From a bacterium (lineage in GTDB: Bacteria; Cyanobacteriota; Vampirovibrionia; Gastranaerophilales; Gastranaerophilaceae), in NCBI GenBank assembly GCA_017470245.1, contig JAFUEV010000015.1, positions 1-64,000 of the forward strand: 64,000 nt of DNA. Direction: 5' to 3'. The translations under genes and the position numbers were made by a program. This document shows, in pieces, positions 27,204-36,887 of this stretch (position 1 is the stretch's first letter; every line of letters begins with the position of its first letter). The notes below the pieces were generated by a model. It searched no databases. It had not been told where the DNA came from and saw nothing but the letters and a program-made list of their open reading frames with translations.

Positions 27204-27782
27204 ATGATAAAAATTATTCTTGCAACTTCAAACCCTCATAAATTAGAAGAAATTAACGCTATTAATAAAAATAAGAATATTGTCTTTTATGTAATAAAAG
27301 AAGATTTTAACCCTGTTGAAAACGGAAAAACTTTTGAAGAAAATGCGCTTATAAAAGCAAGAGAAGCAGCCAAAATAACGGGAGAATATTGTTTGGCTGA
27401 TGATTCAGGATTATGTATTGATGCACTTGAAGGAGCTCCCGGATTATTTTCCGCAAGATATGCACCAACACCCGCAGAAAGAATAAACAGAGTAATAAAA
27501 GAGTTAAACGCTGTTCCTTATGAATACAGAACGGCACATTTTAACTGTTCTATGGTGCTTGTTGATAAAAACGGTGAAATCTTACATAAAGAAACAGGAA
27601 AAATATTCGGATATATTGATGATTCACCAAAAGGTCAAAACGGTTTTGGGTATGACCCTATTTTCATAGTTCCCGAATACGAAAAAACAATGGCAGAATT
27701 ATCAGAAGAAAAGAAAAACGAAATTTCTCATCGGGCAAATGCACTTAATCCAATGCTTAAATGGATTGAAGAAAATTTATAA
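27204..27782 (+). CDS. rdgB: XTP/dITP pyrophosphatase (Ham1 family)
   Basis: A 192-residue enzyme that removes non-canonical purine nucleotides such as ITP and XTP. Typical motifs are ILATSNPHKLEEI at the N-terminus, CLADDSGLCIDALEGAPGLF, FSARYAPTPAERI, GQNGFGYDPIF and the C-terminal SHRANALNPML. I chose the ATG at 27204, one base after uppS, because the family starts with this Ser-Asn-x-x-Lys strand. In-frame upstream codons belong to uppS coding DNA in another frame. Confidence 0.95.
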   Translation: MIKIILATSNPHKLEEINAINKNKNIVFYVIKEDFNPVENGKTFEENALIKAREAAKITGEYCLADDSGLCIDALEGAPGLFSARYAPTPAERINRVIKELNAVPYEYRTAHFNCSMVLVDKNGEILHKETGKIFGYIDDSPKGQNGFGYDPIFIVPEYEKTMAELSEEKKNEISHRANALNPMLKWIEENL

Positions 27783-27869
27783 AAAATAATAAGACATAGA
27801 ATTATTTACTTTTTGGCAAAGTATTTTTTAATTAAATCCAATGCCAATTTCAGTTGTGTAAATATAAAC

Positions 27870-27892
27870 AAAAAAGAAGCCTAAAGGCTTCT
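27870..27892 (-). terminator. Rho-independent terminator of the tRNA-Glu gene
   Basis: AGAAGCC and GGCTTCT (27875-27881 and 27886-27892) pair across a four-base loop; on the minus strand a run of six T follows. It lies 11 bases beyond the tRNA 3' end. Confidence 0.85.
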
Positions 27893-27902
27893 AAAAAATA
27901 AA

Positions 27903-27978
27903 TGGTACTCCCAAGGGGATTTGAACCCCTGCCGCATCCGTGAAAGGGATGTGTCCTAGGCCTCTAGACGATGGGAGC
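27903..27978 (-). tRNA. tRNA-Glu (anticodon TTC)
   Basis: Read on the minus strand, the 76-nt gene folds as a cloverleaf. The acceptor GCTCCCA pairs with TGGGAGT (one G-U), followed by discriminator A and an encoded CCA. The anticodon stem CATCC/GGATG holds the loop CTTTCAC, giving anticodon TTC. The T arm is AGGGG TTCAAAT CCCCT. The rest of 27783-28225, 443 bases without a protein gene, is AT-rich; it holds this tRNA and its terminator, and nothing else I can support. Confidence 0.97.
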
Positions 27979-28225
27979 CTGTTTGTTATTATTAGTTTAA
28001 CTAAAGCATAATTTATAGTCAAGCATTTTATTTATTTTTTTGAAAAAATTTTTATGCGATATACAAAATATTCACTAAAAAGCAATAACAAACATTAATA
28101 ACAATATACAAGAAATTATAATTGTCATAAAATTTACCCCGTTGTTTTACCCGATAAGTTATATATTAAAATCTTAGTTTCAAATATTTATATATTGATA
28201 ATCGAATTTGGAACAGAGGTTTTAA

Positions 28226-28825
28226 TTGACAATTAAAAAAGCATATAAAAATATGACTCAGCCTGAATTAATAGAAAATGCTCAAAATAGTGATTATGAT
28301 GCAATTGAAGAACTCATAAAACGTGAACAGAAAAATATATACGCATCATTTTGTTATTTGGGCGCACCCGGTGAAAATATAGCAGATCTCACTCAAGAGG
28401 CTCTTTTTAGAATGTCAAAGAATATAAAGAACCTTAAAAATCCTTCTCAATTCAAATCCTGGTTAGGGCAAATCGTCACGCATCTTTTTTATGATGAATT
28501 AAGAAAAAAACAACGCTGTCCTGCAGCTATTTCAATAGATACATACTGGTGTAATGATGATGACGATAACAGTGCATTAAATATATGTGATACTCATTTA
28601 AAACCCGATGAAAGGACTGCGGGAAAGGAATTAACAGATATCATCAGAGAAATGATATGCAAACTTCCTGAACATTTTAGAATTGTAATTATTTTAAGAG
28701 AGCTCCAGGGATTAAGCTATGAAGAAATTGCGGAAATAACAAAAACAAATGTCGGTACCGTCAAATCAAGAATTGCACGTGCCAGAAATAAACTGCAGGA
28801 ATGCTTAAAACCATATATTTTATAA
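28226..28825 (+). CDS. ECF-type RNA polymerase sigma factor (RpoE/SigW-like)
   Basis: A 199-residue sigma-70 family factor with region 2 (about 20-90; DLTQEALFRMSKNI, then FKSWLGQIVTHLFYDELRK) and region 4 (about 135-190; LPEHFRIVIILRELQGLSYE and IAEITKTNVGTVKSRIARAR). It would direct polymerase to a specific regulon. The TTG start is favoured by AGAGG 7 bases upstream; an ATG nine codons later has no comparable site. The putative membrane anti-sigma factor follows at 12 bases, a standard ECF arrangement. The inducing signal is unknown. Confidence 0.92.
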   Translation: MTIKKAYKNMTQPELIENAQNSDYDAIEELIKREQKNIYASFCYLGAPGENIADLTQEALFRMSKNIKNLKNPSQFKSWLGQIVTHLFYDELRKKQRCPAAISIDTYWCNDDDDNSALNICDTHLKPDERTAGKELTDIIREMICKLPEHFRIVIILRELQGLSYEEIAEITKTNVGTVKSRIARARNKLQECLKPYIL

Positions 28826-28837
28826 AGGAGAATTATC

Positions 28838-29536
28838 TTGAATAATAAAATATGCCAAAAAGTCACAGCTATGTTGTCACTATTTATTGATGATAAATTA
28901 AGCGATGATGAAAAATTTTTTGTAGAAACTCATCTTTTAAAATGCGGTGATTGTTATAAAAAATATATTGAAATGAAAACAGTTATGAACAATCTTCACT
29001 TTGAATATGAAAAATTAATGGATGAATTTAAGAAAATAGATGAAAATAATTCTTTCAATATAAGAGAGTATGAAACTTTTTATAATAACATTTCACCATA
29101 TATTGATAATGAATTGAGCTATGAGGACAGTATAAAATTCAGAAAATATTTATTAAATTCAAAGCCTGCACGTTCAGATCTTGCAGGGGCTTACAATTTA
29201 CGAAATAATATTAAACAATCTGTTGAAAATTTCAAAAACAAATTAAATTTTAATTATTCAAAAAAAATCTTAAAAAGACTAAAAAATGATAATAAAGAAC
29301 CTTTTGAAACAATATATAAACGGGCTGCAATTGCGGTGATTATTATGATTACAACATTATTAATAATTTCCTTTATAGGATTAAACTACATGCACAAATC
29401 CGTAGCCCATGTAAAAACAGGTTATTTGGGAGGAGCAGCAGAAATTCCAATTAATACAATAGAACTTCCAAATGAAGAAGATTTCATAGAATTTTCATTT
29501 GATGAAAATAATGAAGCATTGCTGGCTGCAAAATAA
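28838..29536 (+). CDS. Zinc-finger anti-sigma factor, membrane-anchored
   Basis: A 232-residue protein. The N-terminal zf-HC2-type anti-sigma domain has the HLLKCGDC motif (His-x3-Cys-x2-Cys), which binds zinc and holds the ECF sigma factor. A second helical region lies at 60-140 (YNNISPYIDNELSYEDS resembles another anti-sigma half without the cysteines). One membrane segment (AIAVIIMITTLLIISFIGL, about 165-185) is followed by an acidic extracytoplasmic tail. The TTG start has AAAGGAG 7 bases upstream. It is directly downstream of its likely sigma partner; lipA follows at 25 bases. Confidence 0.85.
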   Translation: MNNKICQKVTAMLSLFIDDKLSDDEKFFVETHLLKCGDCYKKYIEMKTVMNNLHFEYEKLMDEFKKIDENNSFNIREYETFYNNISPYIDNELSYEDSIKFRKYLLNSKPARSDLAGAYNLRNNIKQSVENFKNKLNFNYSKKILKRLKNDNKEPFETIYKRAAIAVIIMITTLLIISFIGLNYMHKSVAHVKTGYLGGAAEIPINTIELPNEEDFIEFSFDENNEALLAAK

Positions 29537-29561
29537 ATTATATTTTAGATATAATCATTAT

Positions 29562-30419
29562 ATGGATAATGCAAGAGAACGATTACCGCAATATTTAAAA
29601 CGAGGACTTGTAGATACGGAAAAAACAAGGCTTGTAAGAACCATATTAAAAAACAATTGTTTAAATACGGTATGCGAAGCAGCACGATGCCCCAATAAAG
29701 GAGAATGTTATTCCAAGAATACAGCAACTTTTTTAATTATGGGAAATCAGTGCACAAGAAATTGCAGATTTTGCAATATAGAATGCAATAAACCTGAACC
29801 TCTAAACAATAATGAACCGTTTCAAATAGCGGAAGCGGTAAAAAAATTAGGTTTAAAATATGTAGTAATTACATCAGTTACAAGAGATGACCTTCCTGAT
29901 GGCGGTGCAACACATTTTAGTAATGTAATTAATGAAATCAGAAAAATTGATAATTCAATAAAGATAGAGGTACTAACGCCTGATTTTAAAGGAAATACAG
30001 ATAGTATTGATATAGTTATAAAAGCAAAACCTGATGTTTTTAACCACAATATAGAAACTGTACCGTCTTTATATAAAAAAGCCCGTCCACAAGCTATATA
30101 TAAGCGTTCTATTGACTTTTTAAAATATATAAAAGAACACTCTGACATTTTAACAAAAACCGGCTTAATGGTCGGACTCGGAGAAACAAAAGAAGAACTT
30201 ATACAAACTTTCAAAGATTTAGCGGACATAAAATGTGATATTGTTACGATTGGGCAATATATAGCACCTACAAAAGGACATTTACAAGTAGAAAGATATT
30301 ATAAACCGGAAGAATATGATGAACTTTCAAGTATTGCAAAAAAAATAGGTATAAAACATACTTTCTTTTCACCTTTAACAAGAAGTTCATATAAAGCTTA
30401 TGAAGTTTTTAATAACTAA
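29562..30419 (+). CDS. lipA: Lipoyl synthase
   Basis: A 285-residue radical SAM enzyme that inserts two sulfurs into octanoyl groups on lipoyl domains. Both clusters are encoded: the auxiliary C-x4-C-x5-C motif (CEAARCPNKGEC) and the radical SAM motif CTRNCRFC. TSVTRDDLPDGGATHF and ETVPSLYKKARPQA are also typical. I chose the ATG at 29562 as the family start; it follows the anti-sigma stop by 25 bases. No lipB or lipoylated dehydrogenase gene is present in the window. The C-terminal SPLTRSSYKAYE with the conserved Arg-Ser-Ser is intact. Confidence 0.96.
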   Translation: MDNARERLPQYLKRGLVDTEKTRLVRTILKNNCLNTVCEAARCPNKGECYSKNTATFLIMGNQCTRNCRFCNIECNKPEPLNNNEPFQIAEAVKKLGLKYVVITSVTRDDLPDGGATHFSNVINEIRKIDNSIKIEVLTPDFKGNTDSIDIVIKAKPDVFNHNIETVPSLYKKARPQAIYKRSIDFLKYIKEHSDILTKTGLMVGLGETKEELIQTFKDLADIKCDIVTIGQYIAPTKGHLQVERYYKPEEYDELSSIAKKIGIKHTFFSPLTRSSYKAYEVFNN

Positions 30420-30456
30420 CTGTTTTAAACTTTCATTTATATATTAGAATATAGTT

Positions 30457-31152
30457 ATGAAGAAGATACTATTATTATTAATTTTAACAATAACAACAAG
30501 TGCAGCCTATGCAAAAAATGTACCGTTTGAATGTTTGGATGCTATTAATTCCGAAATGGAAACAACTGAATTTAAAGCGAAAATTTTAAAAAATGTCCAA
30601 TTTAAATCAGGATTTACTTTTCAAAAAGGTGACATAGTTAATATGAACATTATAAAAATGGTACCTGCGAAATCAGTAAAAAGAAGCGGATATATAGTTG
30701 TTCAGCCATTGTCTATTTATAAAGAAAAGACAATATGTTCAGAAGATAACCCTGATGATTGTTTTACAATAACAGAGGTTATTCCAATAGAAGATAAATC
30801 GCTTGAAGGTAAAACAACCAGTATAAAAGTTTTATCTAAACAGGATATAAAGCAAAATCTTCAAGAAAATTGGCAGGATGATTTAAAAAAAGCAGGTAAA
30901 GTTGTTACAAAAAGAGTTGTAAATACGGCATTACCTGGAGCTGAACAAATATATGTTGTTTCAAAAGGATTAATAAAACCTGAAGAAGGACAAACCAGAC
31001 TTCAATCTGCAACAAATAATTTAATTGATGACACACCATTAAAAAATTTAAGAAAAGGTTCGGATATTAATATAAAGAAAGGTGACAAAATATTTTTAAA
31101 ATTTTATCACAACGATATTCCGAAATGGCGAATTATTGCTCGTAATAAATAA
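30457..31152 (+). CDS. Exported protein of unknown family (paralogue of 37680-38384)
   Basis: A 231-residue protein with a signal peptide (MKKILLLLILTITTSAAYA). The mature part is beta-rich and lysine-rich. Its last 40 residues (DDTPLKNLRKGSDINIKKGD) resemble the C-terminus of the exported protein at 37680-38384 (GDSIADLFKKGKNMNISQGE), so the two seem to belong to one small exported family. Two cysteines lie at about residues 26 and 97-102 (CSEDNPDDC). It follows lipA by 37 bases. No known domain is recognised. Confidence 0.55.
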   Translation: MKKILLLLILTITTSAAYAKNVPFECLDAINSEMETTEFKAKILKNVQFKSGFTFQKGDIVNMNIIKMVPAKSVKRSGYIVVQPLSIYKEKTICSEDNPDDCFTITEVIPIEDKSLEGKTTSIKVLSKQDIKQNLQENWQDDLKKAGKVVTKRVVNTALPGAEQIYVVSKGLIKPEEGQTRLQSATNNLIDDTPLKNLRKGSDINIKKGDKIFLKFYHNDIPKWRIIARNK

Positions 31153-31181
31153 ATTATATTAAAAAAGAATAGAATATTGAC

Positions 31182-31219
31182 AAAAAACAGCCGTTCCATT
31201 TTCAGAACAACTGTTTTTT
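31182..31219 (-). terminator. Rho-independent terminator of the giant RTX gene
   Basis: On the minus strand, CAGTTGTTC pairs with GAACGGCTG (two G-U pairs) across an eight-base loop and is followed by six T. On the plus strand the same bases leave two C-A mismatches, so it should act mainly on the minus-strand gene ending at 31316. Confidence 0.75.
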
Positions 31220-31315
31220 CATATAGCATTAATGTTTTAACTTATGCTCCTACATATTCTGTCCAGTATTGTACTACTTTAGAAATTAGTGAGTTAATTT
31301 ATATGACTGTTACTT

Positions 31316-34300
31316 TTATGCACTTTGCCAGTTTGTTTGTTCTGTAATGTATGTAATTAATGCATCTTTATCAGAACTTGTAAGGGCTGCACTAACATCA
31401 GCATAATCTCTGCTATCTGAGCCTAACCAACCTGCAACCGTACTTTGAAGTGAATTTAATTGTGTTGTTGTTAAATAATATCCATCAGAGGTTTTAATGG
31501 TTTCTATTGAATCAAAGTCATTAATCACAACAGCTTTTTCATTTGATGTAAATGTCAATTTGTCGTTGCCGTCTGCAAAAGTTCCGTCTTGTTTAACATT
31601 AAACAATAATGAAATATCTTCTTTCTTTGCAGCCAATATTAAAGTGTCATTTCCTGCTGTATCGGTTATAGTTCTGTTAGAATCAAATGTCAGGTTATAA
31701 TAATCGTTTCCATTTGGGTCATTTATTATAATATCATTTACGGAAGATACTTTTATATAATCATTATCTGATGTTCCTGTAATTGTTTCCGAGTCACCGG
31801 TTATATAATTATAAACTTTGTTGTTAATAAAATCTGCTAATGCCCCTGATACGTCTTTCGTTCTTATGTATAAGGACCTGCCAAAGTTTTCATTGCCTGC
31901 TTGAAAGTAATCTTTAAATGTTATATCGCTGTCAACACCATATCTTAATACAAGATCATCACTTTCCTGTGTTCTTGTTGCAATAATATCATTATAATTT
32001 ATTGTTTGCATGTATATAATATCTTTATATCCGTCTGTATATCCGTTTTGATAAATAAAGGTATCATGTCCACCTTCTTTAGCAGAACCGCTTAATAAAT
32101 AAAAATGGCTTTCCCCTTTTCCGTTTTTTGCATCTTCTGTTGATAAATAAATTGTGTCATCGCCGCTTCCAGCTGAAACAGTTAAACTTTTTGCCCCTCT
32201 TTTTCCAAGATATAATGTATTAGAACCTGACCCTAAAGTATAGTAATTTATATATTCATTTGTTATAGGTTCTACTTCTGATAAATCTTCTGCATGGATT
32301 ATATCGTTTCCTGCACCTGTATATATTTTTGTAAAACAATTTTTAGCGATATAGAAAATATCATCTCCATCGTCACCGTATAAATAATTCTTTTGAGCAT
32401 TATTTGAAGCATAAATAACGTCATTACCGGCATTTCCATATACATATGGATTACCTGTTCCTGTTGCTATAATTAAATTATGATCATCAGTTCCGTAGAG
32501 ATATCCTGTTCCGGTTATTGGCTTAAACAGCCCTATTACATTTGCTTTTTGAATATCAGTTCCCCTAGTTAATACATCGTTTACGGAATCAAAATTATAA
32601 GTATTTAACCAATTAGCAACTGCTTGAGCAACTTTTGACATTATATTTGTATCAATAGCATTTTTATAATCGTTACCTGTTCCCGATGGGATTTGAATAT
32701 TTTCAATTTTTCCATCATTAAAATAATTTTCTATTTTTACACCTGTATAATCAGTCGCATTTTCATAGGTATAATTTGAATCACTGTTAATATACAAGTC
32801 ATTACCTGATGTATATTGTGCATTAATGCCGTCTGTAAGGACTATAGCCCCTTCTTTTTTAAGCGTTACATCAAAGAAAAGATTTATTTTATCCGAGGTA
32901 GTATTAATTTTTAATGTATCAGTACCTGCTGTATCATTGATAATATCTTTATCATTTCCCCAATCAGATTCATCAATTTCATATATATCATTGTTTGCCC
33001 CGCCTGACATAGAATCGTTACCTGAGCCTCCGTTTATGTAATCTTTTCCGCTTCCTCCGATTATTGTATCATCACCTGCCATACCATATATATATTGGGA
33101 CTTAGATGCAGAGCTATCGCCTAAGTTATCATTGCCGTCAGTTCCTTGTATAGGTTCTGTTAATCCTATTTCATCCAATAAATCTTTAAGCGTTTTGGTA
33201 GTATCTCCTGCCTTAAAGCTGATTGATTCATTAATGTTTTCATTTGTATAATAATTTTTTATAACTAAAGTATTGTCAATAAAATCTCCATCATAACCGA
33301 TAATTAAATCACTATCTGATTTTTGCATAGAAAACTTGCTAAAATCCTCATTGTAATCCAGCACAAATGTATCAGTACCGTTTGCATAAGTATATTCATT
33401 GTTGTTGCCTGAACCGACTTTACGACTTAAATGAATTGTATTATCGCCGCTTCCTGCATTAATCACATCATTTCCTAGTCCTGTGTATATTATGTCATTT
33501 CCTACACTTGTAGTTATTTCTTGACCGGCAGATGAATATTGATTTCCTGCATGTGTGTGCATATCAAAAATTGTAGAAGTTGCACCTGTGCTGTCTTTTA
33601 TTGTTACACCATCAGTATAATTATCCAATCCTGATAGCTTTACTGTATTATACCCCGAGTTGATAGCAGGTTTTGACGTTGTTGTATCGAAGTACATATC
33701 GTTTAATTCTGCTCCTTCAAATACAAGTGTATCCGTACCTCCGCCATATTTATATTCATTACTTCCGATATCATTTGAAATAAATGTTATCGTATTTGAA
33801 CCTGTACCGGAATTGATTCTGTCTGAACCTGTCCCTGTTGTAACACTATTATTACCGCTGCCAAGGCTTATTACGTTATTACCTGATACGGCGGTTATAG
33901 TTTTATTGCCATCTCCTGCAAGAACAAGGTCATTTCCTGCACCAAGATTAATTTTATCATTTCCACCGTATGGTTTTATAGCATCGTCACCTGCATTAGC
34001 ATTTATTGTTTCTGATTTATCCGTTCCGATTATATAATCATTGGATTTTGTACCTTTTAAACCTTTGATTTGAGCCACTATACCTTTATCAGCAACGAGT
34101 GATTCTAAAATATAATTAGTATTTTCAGCAGTTTTTATTAGTAAAGACTTACCAAAGTTTTCATTACCTGATTTAAAGTAATCCTTAAAAGTTATATCGC
34201 TATCATTTCCGTATCTCAATACAAGGTCATTACTTCCTTTTGCTCTTGTTGCGATAATATCATCATATTTTATTGCATCTAATACAAGAACATCTCTGTT

Positions 34301-36700
34301 TCCATCTGTATATCCGTTTTGATAAATAAAGGTATCATGTCCGCCTTCCTTTGTAGAATCGCTTGCTAAATAAAAATGAGTATTACCGAGTCCATTTTTA
34401 GCATCTTCTGTTGATAAATAAATTGTATCATCTCCGCCATGTGCTGAAACAGTTAAGCTTTTCACCCCTCTTTTCCCAAGATATAATGTATTAGAGCCAT
34501 TGTCCAAATAATAGTAATTAATATATTCATTAGTTATAGGTGCTACTTCTGATAAATCTTCTGCATGGATTATATCGTTTCCTTTTCCTGTATATATTTG
34601 TGTAAAACGATTTTTGGCGATATAGAAAATATCATCACCGTCGTTACCGTATAAATAATTCTTTTGAGCATTATTTGAAGCATAAATAACGTCATTTCCG
34701 GCATTTCCATATACATGTTGATTGCCTGTTCCTGTCGCTATAATTAAATCATTGGTAGTATTATTGCTATCCGTAGGAACATCTCCCGTTGCATTTAAAA
34801 TATAATTGTTTATTTGATTAATATCGGAAAGTGCAAATGTACCTGTAGTTGTAACTATTTTTTTTATAGAATTTTTTGAATTTACCCCTGTAATTTGACC
34901 TTTTTTGTTCACTGTATAGTAATCTTTTACAGTAACAGAATCATTTTCACCGTATTTTATAATTAAATCTTTGTTGTTTTTCTTTGTACCTTGTTCAAAT
35001 GACAAACTTGAAATACTAATATCATTAAATTGTAAAATATCATCACCTTTACCTGAATATACAATATCTGCTCCATCACCTGCTTTAAAGTTGAAAGTTG
35101 TAGAGCTTCCTTTAGTTGTCGAAGCATAGAGTTTATCGTTACCTGTTCCGCCTTCTAAATTATCGCCTGTGCCCGTGCCTGCTTTAATGGTATCAGAATA
35201 ATTAGAACCTATAATTTCATCTGTTCCTGCTCCGCCATTAATTGTTAGACCTTTTTTAGCAGTATTTGTTTGAACGATAGTTTTCTTTTTATCGGTATAG
35301 AGCGTATAGCCGCTTTTATCAATAAAATCATTATGCCAAGTGCCTTTAGATGAATTAACAACGGCGGTTCTTAAATCAACTTCGCCTGTTTCATCAATTA
35401 AAATAACGGAAGATGTATCAGATTTCTTTTTAGTTTTATTATTTGTAACATCTTTTGTACCAAAATTCATTATTGTAAATGTATTTTCGTCTGCGGTTAC
35501 TTCAAGATTTTTGCCAACAACATTATATGTTGCAGTTGTATTAAGATTAGATAAATCTATTATTGCATTTTCGCCTTTTGTTAGATAGATTTTATCTCCT
35601 TTAAGTTGTGCTAAAGATGTATATTTAATTGTATTTTGTCCGACACCGCCCGTTATTTTATCGGCAAAATTTGAAGATTCTATTGTATCGTTTCCTTTTC
35701 CGCCTTTAATTACAAGGTCAACGTGTTTACCTTTCTTTAATTGTTCAGAAGCAGAAGTTGCAATAATATGCTCACTTAAATAACTTCCGTTGTAGTTTTT
35801 AGAAATTGTCTTTTCCCATTGGATATCGGTTTTAAGATTAGTTGATGAACCATCATTAAATATTATGTTTGCAGCTTTTGTTATATCTTTTGCGGCAAAA
35901 CCGATTAATTCGGCTGTTGTTGTATTTTCACTCGTTCTATCAAAATAAATTTTAGCATTATTTTTATCATCAATTTCATATAATATATTTGATGCATCTG
36001 TATTATTTTCAAGTTTAATATTTGCAGTTTCTCCTTTAGTTAATTTTATTGTGTCGTTTCCGTGAGAAGTTGTACTAAAATGATATGTATTTATTCCTTT
36101 TCCACCATTTAGAATATCGTTTCCCGCACCACCAAACAAATCATCATTACCTACAGAGGCATTTATAGTATCATTTCCACGGGAACCTAATATATAGTCG
36201 CTGCCTTTTCCTGAATTAATTACATAGCCTGTATCATCATCGTCTCCAAACTCATTCATATAATCACCGAATTTTGTACCTGTAAGAACATTGTTTTTAA
36301 GTACATAGCGTGTTCCAGCCAGATTGTTATTGCTGAAATATATGTCATTAATTAAAGAAAGTTTATATTCTTTACCATCTTTAGTATAATGAATATTTTT
36401 AAGTGAAGATTTTGAATCGACTGCTTTTATTGAAGTAAAGTAATCTTTAATAATTATGGTGCAAGGCTCACTGCTTCCGCTTAGTGTGTAATTAATATGT
36501 AAATCTTTTGAATCAGCCATAATATTTGGTCTTACAGATACAATTTCATTATCAAAATACAATGTATCCGTACCTTTATTTCCTGCAATGATTGTGGCGT
36601 CACCTGTGGTTGATGTTATATGAAAAACATCATTGTTTTTTGTACCGTTTACCGTTGCACTTGTTTCTACAGTAATATTATTTGTCTTTACTTTAGCCAT
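31316..36700 (-). CDS. Giant RTX-like calcium-binding repeat protein
   Basis: A 1794-residue protein of hemolysin-type Gly/Asp nonapeptide repeats, for example GGSGKDYINGGSGNDSMSGG near 1196 and FGGAGNDILNGGKG near 190. These bind calcium outside the cell. There is no classical signal peptide. A segment at about 651-850 is repeated at about 1408-1607 without length change (34152-34749 and 31881-32478 in DNA). A WL-containing module occurs internally (VAQAVANWLNTYNFDSVNDV) and at the C-terminus (VAGWLGSDSRDYADVSAAL), suggesting a fusion of two tandem RTX proteins. I chose the third of three consecutive ATGs, 7 bases after AAGGAG. No catalytic domain or secretion partner is seen here. Confidence 0.82.
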   Translation of the reverse strand: MAKVKTNNITVETSATVNGTKNNDVFHITSTTGDATIIAGNKGTDTLYFDNEIVSVRPNIMADSKDLHINYTLSGSSEPCTIIIKDYFTSIKAVDSKSSLKNIHYTKDGKEYKLSLINDIYFSNNNLAGTRYVLKNNVLTGTKFGDYMNEFGDDDDTGYVINSGKGSDYILGSRGNDTINASVGNDDLFGGAGNDILNGGKGINTYHFSTTSHGNDTIKLTKGETANIKLENNTDASNILYEIDDKNNAKIYFDRTSENTTTAELIGFAAKDITKAANIIFNDGSSTNLKTDIQWEKTISKNYNGSYLSEHIIATSASEQLKKGKHVDLVIKGGKGNDTIESSNFADKITGGVGQNTIKYTSLAQLKGDKIYLTKGENAIIDLSNLNTTATYNVVGKNLEVTADENTFTIMNFGTKDVTNNKTKKKSDTSSVILIDETGEVDLRTAVVNSSKGTWHNDFIDKSGYTLYTDKKKTIVQTNTAKKGLTINGGAGTDEIIGSNYSDTIKAGTGTGDNLEGGTGNDKLYASTTKGSSTTFNFKAGDGADIVYSGKGDDILQFNDISISSLSFEQGTKKNNKDLIIKYGENDSVTVKDYYTVNKKGQITGVNSKNSIKKIVTTTGTFALSDINQINNYILNATGDVPTDSNNTTNDLIIATGTGNQHVYGNAGNDVIYASNNAQKNYLYGNDGDDIFYIAKNRFTQIYTGKGNDIIHAEDLSEVAPITNEYINYYYLDNGSNTLYLGKRGVKSLTVSAHGGDDTIYLSTEDAKNGLGNTHFYLASDSTKEGGHDTFIYQNGYTDGNRDVLVLDAIKYDDIIATRAKGSNDLVLRYGNDSDITFKDYFKSGNENFGKSLLIKTAENTNYILESLVADKGIVAQIKGLKGTKSNDYIIGTDKSETINANAGDDAIKPYGGNDKINLGAGNDLVLAGDGNKTITAVSGNNVISLGSGNNSVTTGTGSDRINSGTGSNTITFISNDIGSNEYKYGGGTDTLVFEGAELNDMYFDTTTSKPAINSGYNTVKLSGLDNYTDGVTIKDSTGATSTIFDMHTHAGNQYSSAGQEITTSVGNDIIYTGLGNDVINAGSGDNTIHLSRKVGSGNNNEYTYANGTDTFVLDYNEDFSKFSMQKSDSDLIIGYDGDFIDNTLVIKNYYTNENINESISFKAGDTTKTLKDLLDEIGLTEPIQGTDGNDNLGDSSASKSQYIYGMAGDDTIIGGSGKDYINGGSGNDSMSGGANNDIYEIDESDWGNDKDIINDTAGTDTLKINTTSDKINLFFDVTLKKEGAIVLTDGINAQYTSGNDLYINSDSNYTYENATDYTGVKIENYFNDGKIENIQIPSGTGNDYKNAIDTNIMSKVAQAVANWLNTYNFDSVNDVLTRGTDIQKANVIGLFKPITGTGYLYGTDDHNLIIATGTGNPYVYGNAGNDVIYASNNAQKNYLYGDDGDDIFYIAKNCFTKIYTGAGNDIIHAEDLSEVEPITNEYINYYTLGSGSNTLYLGKRGAKSLTVSAGSGDDTIYLSTEDAKNGKGESHFYLLSGSAKEGGHDTFIYQNGYTDGYKDIIYMQTINYNDIIATRTQESDDLVLRYGVDSDITFKDYFQAGNENFGRSLYIRTKDVSGALADFINNKVYNYITGDSETITGTSDNDYIKVSSVNDIIINDPNGNDYYNLTFDSNRTITDTAGNDTLILAAKKEDISLLFNVKQDGTFADGNDKLTFTSNEKAVVINDFDSIETIKTSDGYYLTTTQLNSLQSTVAGWLGSDSRDYADVSAALTSSDKDALITYITEQTNWQSA
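31881..32478 (-). repeat. Intragenic duplication, copy A
   Basis: 598-base segment of the giant RTX gene that is collinear with 34152-34749 at a constant offset of 2271 bases, with no indel seen where compared. It encodes the C-terminal-side copy, for example IYASNNAQKNYLYGDDGDDI. Nucleotide matches are dense, indicating a recent duplication or gene conversion. Confidence 0.88.
34152..34749 (-). repeat. Intragenic duplication, copy B
   Basis: 598-base partner of 31881-32478, encoding for example IYASNNAQKNYLYGNDGDDI. It sits nearer the N-terminus of the same giant protein. Confidence 0.88.
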
Positions 36701-36746
36701 CATCATGCTCCTTATATTTTTAAATTGCTTATTTTTTATTTATTTT

Positions 36747-36887
36747 CCGTCATTGTGAAGTATTTGTTTTTATCTTTTCCTGTCATTGAGAGAAAATCTA
36801 AAAGATTTTCGTGGCAATCTCTTTTTATTATTTATGTTTTTTTTATTTTTTCTTTCAACTTTATCCCTTGTAATGACGTTTTTTATA
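36747..36887. repeat. Dispersed repeat of the GTCATTGxGAG / GGCAATCTC type
   Basis: This stretch holds CCGTCATTGTGAAG, TGTCATTGAGAGAAAATC, GATTTTCGTGGCAATCTC and TTGTAATGACG, the recognisable parts of a short interspersed repeat widespread in bacteria. An internal hairpin, AAAATCT / AGATTTT, lies at 36793-36810. The gap 36707-37129 (423 bases) has no credible gene. It also holds an imperfect hairpin at 36891-36927 and an otherwise AT-rich region where the RTX promoter should lie. Confidence 0.65.

Noticed and set aside
31316..36700. Adhesin or protease domain in the giant RTX protein
   Set aside because: Only RTX repeats and the WL module are recognised; no catalytic motif was found by eye.
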